Source: Patiria miniata (lineage: Eukaryota > Echinodermata > Asteroidea > Valvatida > Asterinidae). From it: a stretch of DNA of 64,000 bases. The first letter of the stretch is position 1. Every line of letters begins with the position of its first letter. A program made the translations under genes and the position numbers. Positions 1 to 12,600 of this stretch are shown here, piece by piece. The stretch lies in contig NW_024037057.1 of NCBI RefSeq assembly GCF_015706575.1, positions 1,879,501 to 1,943,500 on the forward strand, read 5' to 3'. Below the pieces are notes generated by a model. That model saw nothing but the letters and a program-made list of their open reading frames with translations, did not search any database and had not been told where the DNA came from.

Positions 1-561
1 ATTCATTTGTCATGGTTCATGATGGGCCTTCTAACACAGAGCAAAAGTCTCATTAATCTCAAGATTTTTTTCTGTCCAAGTGGTTCCGTTTCATCTGGAG
101 GCCTGATGAAAGCCTTGCGTTTATAACGGTAGGTACTATAAGCCAAACGCATGTTAATTAAGCAATTTCATTGAAATATGCACAACGAGATTCCGAATGA
201 TTGATAAATTGATACAAATACCACACGTGTTCATATGATTGTCTTCAATACCCAATTTAAGGAAATCAATCAGTCGTAACACGGAGTTGACTGCCTACAG
301 AAGTGCTTCTGACTAGTTTAGCAACCTAAGAGAAAATATTAACTACAGCCACCGGAACCTAAGTTTTCTCTTCCCTTTAACCCCAATTCTAGTCAGTCGA
401 TTTGAACATACGTTTGGGGCTCATCAGCGTGAAAGCGGCAACATGGCGCCTTATGATGGTGCTTCGATATCTGAAGTGTTTTCTCTTGATTTTCTTGGTC
501 CGGAGGCCTTTGGTGATGAGACCCATGACGCTATTTGACTTATTTGTTTGTGTTTATAAAG

Positions 562-663
562 CTATCTGTGGACCGTTGGAACATCTTTGTGAGCGCGGAG
601 CCACTTTCTGCGTTGATGATGATGTCAGTTGTCTTTGCTTGTGGAACATGGCGGCTGATTGTG
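562..663 (+). CDS. Gene 1 exon: divergent LDLa module
   Basis: Begins AICGPLEHLC and ends AADCG. Six cysteines are present, but the usual calcium-binding CDGxxDCxDxSDE segment is replaced by CLCLW, so calcium binding by the standard site is unlikely. Gene 2 counterpart at 49032-49136 is one codon longer. Acceptor TATAAAG, donor GTAAGT. Confidence 0.8.
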
Positions 664-3600
664 GTAAGTGCTACTAAACCAGCCTACGCTAAACTGTGTC
701 CGTCACCACTCTAGGAGACAATATACTGCCATAAAGTTGAGAGAGAAATATCATGATATTGGGAAGTTATATTCGTATTTCTTCGTCTTCTCCGCCCGCA
801 ATTCACCTTCGAATCCTAACACGGGGCTTTCAATAATTAGGCCTTTGTTCCGTGTTTTTTTTTAGCGGAGGAAAACTGTTCAAGTGATTCAACTTATCCA
901 ATTCTTGCTTCACTCCGTCATGGTTGTCCGTATCTGGGTTTCTACAATATTATGTGCTTAGTTCAGTGAATGCATGCTCAATTCGAAGAACTATAAAAGT
1001 TACTACAAGAGAGAATCAAAGTAAAAAAAACTCCAAGATTTTTTTCCATTAAACTGCCTGTCAGAGCCCGAACCCATATTGAGTATATATTGAGTCCATT
1101 TGAAGGTCTAACTTCGTAAAATGAGACACAGTTTATGAAAGCTTGGATATTTTATGACACATTTGGGCGATTGATATTATATGTAGGTGTCATGGCCTCG
1201 AGGTCTAGAGCATTGGATTCGTGGTCTGCTGATAATTCTACAGCTTGTGGGTTCGGGTCCAGCCTGAGGTTGTACTGCCTGTGTAAAGGGCAAGCTAGTT
1301 TGTCACTAAATGCTTCCCCTCACCGAAGTAATTTGGTTACAAGTGAGAGATCAGAGATGGTTATTGGATGATAGGAAATGACCCGATCACTTTTTTGAAA
1401 TAGTCAGGATTAATCTTCTTACTTCGTACGTCTTTCAGTACGTCTTTTTTATTTTTTACAACAATTCATCGTCGGTCCTAACAGTGCATAGTATAAATTT
1501 GTAATTTTGAGCATATACATGTACATGTTTGTGGTGCATGTTACTCTGCCGTCATTATAACATCATCGGATGATCAGATATCACATTACAAGCGACTTTA
1601 ATTTAAACGAAAAAAAAAATTACCATCTTCTTTCACTTTTACCTCTTGAACAAAATAATAAATGATGGTCGTATTTTGTAAACAGATAGATCATATTAAC
1701 AAACTTTTGTCGTGTGTTAGGTGTCGCTGGCCCATTACATCTGGGGCTTCCTGAATTTTCAGACTAAGGTGAATTTTAAAATACAGATCCGATCACCAGT
1801 GTTTGCGACTCAACCTACGCTAATTTGTAGTTGTGATAGAGTTAAGCTGATTTTTTTCCAACGTGAAAACATCGAGTTGTACAATAATCTCCAGGGAGCT
1901 GAGATGATTCATGAAATGATTCATTGGCCAAGCGAGCTCTGTAATAATGATGTAGCGTGTTGAGTGCACCAATGGGCTTTATATATACACACACTTTTAC
2001 TGCAAATATCATATCACCCTCTTTCGACTGGGCCGATATGTTGTGTCATCAGTTATTCTTTAAATCCTTGTAGTTTGTATTGCTAGAGGTTGCCATTCAT
2101 CAGGACCTAATTATCTGATCTGCTTAGCCTGGGAAATAAAATCAGCAAGTGCTCTTGCAGAACAGCAAATGAGCTTTTACTCACATTTTGACTCGTATAC
2201 CATAACGGATTAGCAAAACCGGCAAGTTTTTGTTTTAAGGGGCTACCTATAAAACCACCTCAAGACCTGCAGATTGGAATTAAATGATACTTCTTATCCA
2301 ATGTTGTAACTCCCCGCCCCCCTCCCCCCCCAAAAAAAAAAAAAAAATAATAAAAATAAACAAAAATAGGAACTCTAGCAAACGAAACATTAATTTGTCC
2401 ACGCTTTATCATGTTTTTCCTAGGATACGAACACCAAAATGTTGCATTGTTACTGTATCGATAAATAAACAAAGCCGACACCAGAAGTTGTCGTTACATA
2501 GCGTATAATCCCAAAGGGGCGTTGCTAGAACATTTTCAATCGGGGGGGGGGGGGTTGTCGAATCAAATTTGCAGACAACTATGCATTAAAAAAATCTGAA
2601 AAACAGAACAAAAAAGGTCAAAAAAATTACAAATTTGAGGACAACAATTATGAATTTGCCGAAATAAATTCTGAATGGTCCCCCAACCCCCTTCTAGCGA
2701 CGGCCCTGTACTTCGTTTCTCGGCAAACTCTGCGCCACCTTTTGCGTAAAAGCACGCGTTCATGTACATCAGACACAAACCCCAGTTCACGCTTCGCAAT
2801 TCAATTAAGCTACACTCGTCGCGGCATTTATCATGTCATTGCAGGAAATACGCTTTGCTTGCACTCGTTTTCTAAGGCTTAATTGCGTTGTTTGTAGGGG
2901 AGATTTAACTAATTCAAACACGTTGTCACGTATCAAACCGCCGGTGTGCCTGTCAACAAAGGCACTTCGACTTGACACAGTGTCTAGCGATAATACAATT
3001 GAAACGTTTGATTGCAGAAAAGGTTTACGTGTTTGCACTGTCATGTAATCAAATGTGCTCTTCAATTGTCCGGACCAATTACATGCTTGGTAAATTGACC
3101 TAGCTTTTCAATTAAAAAAACCCAGGTAGTCCGGGATCGTGACGAAGGTATCGGTGTAGCCCTTAGCCTTTTTGATGAAATTTCGCGTGTGCTTCATAGG
3201 GTTCTTTTTAGTTTAATTTGCGATTTGAAGTGTTTTTTTGATATACCATTATCAAGTTGCCTGCACTTTAAAATAATCGTGTCAAATTTTACTTTAAAGA
3301 AAGAGCTTTAATCCACTTATTGTTTTCCACACACATGTTCCTATCCCGTTTTACTTCTTTCAAGAGGGTAGAAATATGTGTTCGTCCTTCGGATAGAGGT
3401 CCTACGAACTGGTGGAATATGGCGCATGATAATAGCGCCCAGGCCCCTTGAACAAAGACATTGACAAAATGAGGAACCGCCATCATGGGGCTGGATAGCA
3501 CAGTTAATAGAGCACCGGAACGGCAATAAAGAGGTCGCAGGTTTAAACCCTGCTCCATTTTTTTTTAACCTTCAAGCTGTTACGTCTACGTATGGCGTTC

Positions 3601-6600
3601 ATACTGCGTTGTTGAAATTCTTACAAATGTAGTAAACGCAATGAAGACGCACAATCCATGGCGCCAGTGGCTCGGCAAGCCATCCATCAGAGATAATGAT
3701 ACGTCTCTGTGAAGTCCACGGGATGTCTAGGACTTCCTTGTGGCGTTCTCTATGAGTTCCATTGGACACCAATCAGAAGTCTGCGCGGCGTCCTCTGCGG
3801 CCTCGCAGCGTCTTCATGGCGTCCAACAAGTTCGTACGACGTTTTGGTGTCCTTATCGCGCGCTTGACGTACGTGTGACGTTTTGGCCAAAACGGGCGTT
3901 TGTCACCACGCAATCTGCGTCACCATGCACTTCCGTGGAATTCTCACGACGTCGCTTTCGTCTGCCTGCGCGTTACCAGTGCGTCCTGGCCGTTCGAGAG
4001 GAGTTTGCGCAGAGTCCTTACCGCGTTCAGGTTAAAAAGCGCCGAGGCGCGGCGTTTCTTTTGTGCATGTCCAAAACGATCGTTGTTGTTTGGCGTTCAG
4101 CGAAGTCCTTGGATACCCCTGAGGTCCTCGACTAGTATTAATGAGTCCCAATGCCGTCATCTGCGTCCCCACCGCGTTTAGCCTTTCGCCAAGGCCATCG
4201 TGGCTCTTAACTTGCCGGCATTAGACAAAAGGGAAAAGCTTTTCCAACTTGTCAATATTTTTGTGTGTATGTTTTCCTGTATAATCTCGATTTTTGCTAC
4301 CCTAAAAGGGTAGCAAATTCCAACCAATCAGGGCGCGCGTGGCTACTACCAAAATGTGCAGGGGGAGCCCCGGACGCTTGCACAAAATTTAAAAACAAAC
4401 AAATGCGAGTCTAGTTTGTTCTTTCATTATCTTATTTTAATTTCACTTGTAAAAGTGTTTCAAGAAAATATTCGAGTGTATGAACTTAGTTTTCATCTGA
4501 ACTAATATTTATGTTCTCATACGTTTTCCATTACTCATCCCTCTTTCACAAATGAAAGCAACTAGGCAAAATCCGCGCTGTGATTGGTTAACGTTTCAGC
4601 ACTCTACTTATTTGCATTAACATATATGAATAATTCAACAAAATCAAGTTAGAAAAAAAACCTCGTGGCTTCGTTATTCGTGCGTGCTGACGTAATCTTT
4701 GCTCCAGTCGCTTCGTGCTCTCGCAGCTCCACCGCTGTAAGCCACGATGGCCTTGGCGAAAGGCTACATCGCGGTACGAACTCCATGCCAAAACGTGACA
4801 AGTGTGGCAGGACCTTCATTTACATAGTCAGTTTCCCTCTTCTATGTTTAATTTGTAATAAAAAGCCATACCCTTTCTGTGTGATCCCCGTATACTATTG
4901 ATCAGCTTTGTAACATCGTTAATGTTACTAACATCATATAATGTTATTATATACTGCACCTAGCCAAAGATTAAAACAAAACCAACCTGTAGAGATTCAG
5001 AAACCTTTTGTTTTGACTAATGCTATATGTACTTTTCCCCGTAGGGGTGGACAGTCAGTATATCACATGCAATGCTGTGAACTTGGTGAACGATACGGCA
5101 TTTTCGGACGTCAGAGAAATAACCACTCTCCTACCGAACTTGACGCAGTCCGTCCCAGCCTCAGCATGCTGGGTATTCACGGGTCCCTGGGGCCGCAGCA
5201 TCGAGGCGAGGCTCGAGCGCTGTGGTGGGCAAGTTCGTGTTGTCGCCTTGCAACCCGTCTTTATCGATACTGTGCAACCGATTCTCGACACCGATGTGGT
5301 ACCAAATATCGTGGTTTCTCTGCAATCGGGTTTGGTCTTTCTGGTTGGTCTCGACAGTACTGAGAAAATGAGTAATGAAATCAAATTATCGGTCAGCCTA
5401 ACCGACAACCAAAACGGTAAGTAATTAGTTTATAGTCCTTTCTGGGATGTTGTCAAGACATTTTTGAAAACAGGTACATGTTCGCTGTCCTGATTGTCTG
5501 ATTTCTTTACATTTGAAAACTTATCGTTCCATGTCACTTGTGAGTGTGATTTGACTTGTGATTGACTGATGATGTTACATGTGATTGAAATCTATCGACT
5601 TTTAGATTTATCTATATTTTGACTTAAAGGGTTATGCCATTTGATCCAGAAAATGAGACTGACTGTGAAGACTACTGCGATGATGACATTCTGCTGTCTT
5701 TTTTAAATCTGGATTTGAAACAAAAACACACTTTAAATTATAGCAAGTAGCAGAATCGTGTGATTAGTGCCAGTCCAGTCGTTAACCCACGCAATTAAAT
5801 TTTGATAACAGTTTGGTGTGTTGGCAAATTGGTTTTTTTTTTATTGGTTACAAATCCCGGATTTTGTCAATGCAATCCACCGAGATCGAAAACTGTCTTG
5901 CTTTATTGTATCAAGAGCCTTGCTCATTCGACGAATACCGCTGTTACGGCTCTTCGTCTACCGTGTGTTTTGCTGAGGATGTCCCGTGTGACAGTCTTCA
6001 TGGCTTCCACTCTGCAGAACCTGATGGTCGTTTCCGTGACATTTTAACCCGTGGTGAGTAGGCCTTATCTAAGGTTTGCAGAAGTTGATAGATTGGAGAG
6101 AACATGGTTTGGCAGGGACGTTGTGCTTATTATATACCTTCATATCCATGCAAACCAAATTATCGAAACCGGTTGTGCTTGCATTGTTGACCAAAATATC
6201 AATTGACGAATATATTTCGAAGCAAAGCAAAGACGTTCCCTGTGTGAACCTCTAGGATGGTCTTCTAACACATGTATCGAGAAAAATAAATAAAACAAAA
6301 TGGGAAAATGCAAAGAGAAACTCAACTTTCATAACCTTCTCTTCAGCCTGTTAAGATTATGGTGCAGGTGGGCACTTCAAAAGGGCACTATTTGTATAAA
6401 GTACAAAGATCATTTCCGTGTTATTTGCCGCTAAGTTTCAAACGGGCAAACGGAATTTCCAGATTTCAAATACAAAAAAATGCAATATTTCGATATATAT
6501 TATAGGTTTTTATCTTTGGTACATTTTTATAACGTTATAGATCCACTTATTTGCGGGTCGTTGTCGATCGTCCTCAATGGTACGCAGTCACACTTGTTAG

Positions 6601-9600
6601 ACTTTCCTCAAGACGCTCTTAAGACAGGCAACAGCGAGTCTAGAGCCGCTGCAGAACCAAACTGCACTTGGTGGATCTACGCCGAACCGGGCCAGAAGAT
6701 CAAGATCGATTTCAATCGATTCGAGCCATACAAAGCCAGGCCCAACGTCAACTTCATAGTCGGGATACTAGACGACAGTGACGAGCCGGGTGATATTGTT
6801 AAGACCTACTACACGCTGAGAGAGGCTAGCCGAGTGGTGAACGCGTCTCGGGTGTGGATACGACTCAAAGCGGACGACGAGACGATACTGGAGCTCAATC
6901 TGACGGCTGTGTATCCAGGTAACATGAGTATAGTCGGTTATATTTTAGAGTGGGTGTTACAGCTGAAATGTATACCAACGGGTTATCACCAAATGATCAC
7001 CAACCGATAATGTCACACAAACTGAATGATGTTTTATTACTAACCCATACTGTAACAAAAATAGACCGATGGTGTAGTAAAAGTTATTACACTATGGGTA
7101 AATGTTTGTTACATTAACGGTTAGAACCGATAATGTTACCGCAGTTGACTGATAGTGCAGTTCATTTTACTACACTATTTGTCAATTTTACTACACTATC
7201 GGTTACTGATTCAATATTGGTAAATTTGTGTGGCATTATCGGTCGATGATACGTATTTTTTTTATCTGTTGGTTACTACATCATCAGCTGTAATATGGGA
7301 GACCTAGAGTTTCATACATTTTTGTTTACATTGGGGCAGGACTATAGGCAAATTATATATATTTTTTGGCTTAAATCAATATTTTTAACGGTGGTGGGCA
7401 CGAAGGAGGGCGGGGAGGCACTTACGTCCTTTGGTGGGACTGCCGGGTTACGTTGCAAATGAAGTTCAGAGACAGTAGTTGGCGCTCGTGCTATTGAAAA
7501 AAAATACAAATGTTGTTTAAGTCTTTGTTTGAATAAAGTTTGATTTAAATAAATTGAAAGCGTTGCACCAGCCCTTGTTCAGAGGGTAAATGAGTATGTA
7601 CTACAGAGGCCTATTTTCATTGGGGTATCTTGTAATCAACGTGTTCCCCTGCAAATAGTGTATTCGAAATTTGTGAAACTCGTCCCAACAACAGAACGTG
7701 AACAGGATTCAAACTGAATCACATTGGCTATGAATTCAATCTTAAAATGATTTTCGAGCGTAAATTATAACTAAAAGTGACTTTTTCCCTTATTTACTAA
7801 GTGTCGTGCGATGCGAAGGAAAGTTTCCTGTGCCACTCCGGAATAGAGTGCATTGACAGTAGCCTGGTCTGCGATGGATATCAGGATTGCGGTGACAAGT
7901 CAGATGAATTTGGATGCGGTAAGACTCCCACACACATACACAACCATCTTCAGATGAGCTCCGAGGATTTGTATCTCTATGACGTCATCTCATGTCACAT
8001 GACGTCATATTAAAGCTGCAATTTTGGAGGCATTTTATCTTTTGAGGTACAAGTCTGATGGAATTGAAACTTGGTAGTATATGTACACAGACATATAGTT
8101 CTATCTATAGAACTGTAGGTCGGATTTGGTTGTAACTTGGTTGTAAGTTGTGATTTGGTTGTAAGTTGGTAGTTGCTGAGACCGGTATGTATAACATGTG
8201 GAAAATAAAAGTGTCAAAACAATTAAATTGACATCACATTAAAGTTGCATTTTTCAAATCAATATATGTAGAGAACTGTTGACACAGTTTAGTTGTAGTT
8301 TGGTAGGTGCGTGAATCAAGTTGGGATATAGATAACAATTACATGTGAGGTCATAGTGACAACATCGGAAGTCCCGCACGTCACACTTGCCCGAAACAAT
8401 CGACACTGAAATCCTTTCAATTTTCTCACGTATTTTGAATATTATGTTTTTCTTGCAGAAGCATCTTGTAAACCATTGTAAGGTGCTACAAAATGGGTCT
8501 CATATTTCTCATCAAGTTTATTTACCTTTCTTTAATAATAGACCTAATCTCCAGTGCCTTGAGTACCTAATTGTTGGTAGATACGTGCGCTATATAAAAC
8601 TCTGATATTATTATATTACTTCTTTTTTAACCGGAATTATTTATTTCGTTATTTTGTCATATTGAGGTCCCTGCAACACAGACACGATGTGCTGCAGTGA
8701 TCTGTTCAACTTATGCGTTTCCGATGACCGGATCTGCGATGGTAGAAAAAATTGTGTTAATTACTTCGACGAGCTGGATTGCGGTGAGTTTTTTCATGCA
8801 GTCTTTAAAATAAGCTCCTATTGAATCTGTTCAACCTGCTTTTGGAAAAATAGACGATTTATTTGTAAAATTTACGGAACTGGTCACTTGATTTGTTTTG
8901 TGTAAACTTATATCATTTTCAGACACGTTGACTTACGATTCCTTCGAATAAATCGAAATTCAATCAATCAATCAATCAATCAATCAACTCTTTTTTTTTT
9001 GCCAACACAAACATGTACATGTACTATTTTATTTTTTTACATTTGAATTATTGTGTATGGATAGATGGAGATCTCTAAAAAGCATGGGCTTGTCGAATGG
9101 AGACCCCCACTGCAATAAAGAACAGTTACAATTACAATTACATTTACAAGTATAAGTACAACGATAGTATTTAAATAACACAACTCTAATCGGTACAGAG
9201 CTAGTAATACGAATTAAAAGTATAATTATTTGGTCTTACGACATGAAATTATTCTACCACTAATTTGTTAATATTTTGAGTCTTATATTTGCATTTGAAT
9301 GATAATACATTTGACACCATTTTAAGAGACGGATTGAGAGAATTCCACAGCTTTAGCCCTTCATGTTTAACATTTTTTTTGTGTGTTAAGGTTGCACTAG
9401 CCCAGGTCTGATAAATGTCCTGATTTTTACAAAACACTGAACAGATATTGTTAGGCAGGTTATTGTTAGAAAGGCGGAACATTAAGGTCCCAAGCTGTAA
9501 AAGGTAAATATCATTGACCTTTAGTGTTTTGTGTTTATAAAAAAAGGATTGCTGTGGGGTTATCAACCGAGATCTGTGATTAATGTTTCTAAAACTTACC

Positions 9601-12600
9601 GGACTCTTACAAGTTTGTGCTCAACATGACATTTTTTTCGCGTACAAATGCCACTTTTCTTAGTCAAGATGTCATTTGCTGGTGTTTATTTTGACTGTGA
9701 ATTGCGTTTTCGTGGTCTGTACTGCAAGCTATTGTAGTGGGATCTCATTGGGCTACCAGAACTGGAACTGATCGATTCCTAGCATACACAAGCAAAGATT
9801 CACCAAATGTATTTCATTGTTACAACTTTACCCAACCCTCGAACCCGCATAAGTGAACAATAGAACCGCACTTGAGGAACCATTTATTGAACCTATTTCC
9901 GGAACGTGCGCTAGCAAGACTGAAAACCAGTTCGGCGCACCTGTGGCCCAACGCACAAACGCAACGATGCGCCGTCGCGTCGGAGCCCTCCAGCTAAAGT
10001 CTGAGTCTCACCCGTTCTCCACGGAGACCTATTTCCGGTCGAACGACTGACTTCTCCTGACATGCAAATGTATCCAAGCCGCGCGCCAGTCAATCGGACT
10101 CGACTTTACTAACTCGTGACGTAATTTCATTCCCAAATCAGGAGTAACGCTGTGATTGGTCAATTCGAATGCAGTGTTTTGTAGTACAACAACAGCCGGG
10201 AGCGCATTCGCGTAACATGATACCGAACGCCGCACGCCATGTTATATATTTTTTTGTATCCATTTCTATGACGCGCTACGGGTAAAAATGACCAAAGACT
10301 CGATAGGCCTATAGAAAGCACGCGCTGATTGGTCACAATCTAGGAAGTCAAGAGGCGGGGTCTTGCCTAATTAATCAGCAAATCTGTTCGTGCGTAATAT
10401 ACCACGGCATTCTCTATGGTGTATAATTACTACTCCGGCGGCGGCTAGGATCATAGCCACAACAAAAGTGGTACACAATCTGTCCGTTAGACTATCAACA
10501 CTTCCGAAAACGGTATCACTGCGTCATTATATTGTTTCCGCTTATAGTTTTGGTCCTGTTCTGATTTCCATCAGGTTACTGTGGGCCTTCCATGATTCGT
10601 CTAGTCCCCGACTCCCCCGTGTATATCAACTCCCCGCCCGTCTCGCCCAGCAACGACTATGTGACATGCGTCTGGCTCCTACAGGCCTCGGATCCGCACC
10701 ACCGCATCGTGATCCGCGTCATGGAGTACGTGACGGAGTTTACCAACTACGTGCTAATAGGCAACGGTCACGACCCGAGCTCCTACGCCTCACGGATCGT
10801 GAACAAGAATAGCGGTGTCCTGCCGAAAGGGTCGGTGGTCATCCCAGAGCTAGACAGGGCATGGATGAGGTTTGTTATGATGAAGACTCAAGGCGACTCA
10901 GAGGCCAACCACTTCAAGTTCGAAGTGACACAAGTCAACCTTACTGGTAAGTGGCATGGGACACGAAGGTGCGTGCAGTTTCGACGGTTTACATGGTGAA
11001 TTGGGCAACAAGATATGTAGGGTTCTAACAATTTCCAAAGGTAGAGCATACTGTATTCTTATCAATGCAAATAAGAAATACGCATTCTGGACCCCAGGCA
11101 GGCCGGCCACGCCGTCTCCCATTGCATAGTGAGGCATGTCGTTGTTCTGCATTATTTTCGTAAAGATTTCAGTCGTGTCATTAATGAGTTTAAACAATCT
11201 TATATAGTAAACTGCACCGACGATGAGTTTCCTTGTTCGTACGGACTGCAGTGCGTGCCTCTCTCTGCCAGGTGCAACGTCTCAAGAGATTGCGATGACT
11301 TCTCTGATGAGCTTGGCTGCGGTAAGTTAAAGGAGGCGAGTGCCGGCAACTCACCTCGTAGCCTTGGGCAAGGCCTTTGTCATTATTCGTCGGTATATAA
11401 GCGCTAAACGATCGGCGGCATATCCTCACTATGCATGCAGTACAAATACAGCGCGAACAGCGACCTCATGCGGCCATCATTTCATGTAAATCAGTTGGAC
11501 CTGATCGAACTCAAGCTTATGTTTTTATTCATTTTGCGCTGGACTTTCTAGCGCACGACCTCGCGTGCGATAAGTATAGGAGGGGCTTATATGTGGAGTG
11601 TCCAATAACACCTTGGTAAATCCCGACGTCATCAAATAATTAGCAGCTAATCGCATTTTGCAAACGTTTTATATACCACATTTTGTTTGTGCTGTGTGTA
11701 GTGTGATACGTCGCCACACAACGTGTGTGGATATATTTAAGTACATGTCTCGCCACACCGCTGCTCGCTAACAATTAGCCTATGCAAGTTTCCACGCAAC
11801 GATCGACCAATAAGAAAACGAATTTTAAGTCACATGGACGATTGAACCAAGGTGTTCGATCAGGTCCAACTGATTTGCATTAAATAGTAGCAGCATGAGG
11901 TCGCGTCGCTGTTCGCGTTGTATTTTTAATTCACTGCATGCCCAACGAGAATATGCCGCCGATCGTTTACCGCCTACGGACGATTAATGACGAATGCCTT
12001 GACCAAGGCTACTAGCCTCGTACGTTAGGGAACACTCGCAAGCACAGAGGATTGTGTGAGAGCGGAAAACGCTCTCTGCAAGGCTAGCGTAGTCACGTCA
12101 GTTTCAGCATACGGATTTTGGAAAAAGAAAAAAAACAGCCACCATCCCAGCTTCCGACGCCCGCTACTCGGTAGGACAACTCGCAGTCACGCGCATCCTG
12201 TGTTGACAAACACTTAAAACGCGCGCACTCGCAATCACTCGGATCCCAAACTTGCCCCAATGGGAGACTACCTTTATCAACAGTATAACGTTTTGATTGA
12301 CTACTATGTAAGAAAACGTTTAGCTGTAAAACGCTACACGCTCTAAGATCTTCCAGGTCAGATTGACCTATAATCTTAGTCCAAAATTGTCTAACCCTTT
12401 TCTTTTCGGGTCGAAATATGACATTGTACCTGCAAGTAATAATATCCCAAAAATGTGTCATTTTGGACCCTGCAAATTGGGGCCAAAATTCTGGGTTTGA
12501 TGAGACCAGTTTTTTTTCAGAGTTTACATTCAATTTGCTGGTATCAGCTGATTATAGACCAATGTGATTGGGTACCCACAATGATGGCATTGTATATATG

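Noticed and set aside
3485..3560. Active tRNA gene
   Set aside because: Promoter boxes are present but acceptor and anticodon stems do not pair well, and a related copy is in the paralogous intron. SINE-like origin fits better.
3740..4181. Two overlapping open frames of 131 and 93 codons
   Set aside because: They lie in the CpG-rich intronic block, have no domain I recognise and no splice context. High CG lowers stop-codon frequency.
12093..12533. 146-codon minus-strand open frame
   Set aside because: It covers the repeat shared with gene 2 and is not open in the gene 2 copy; no known domain.
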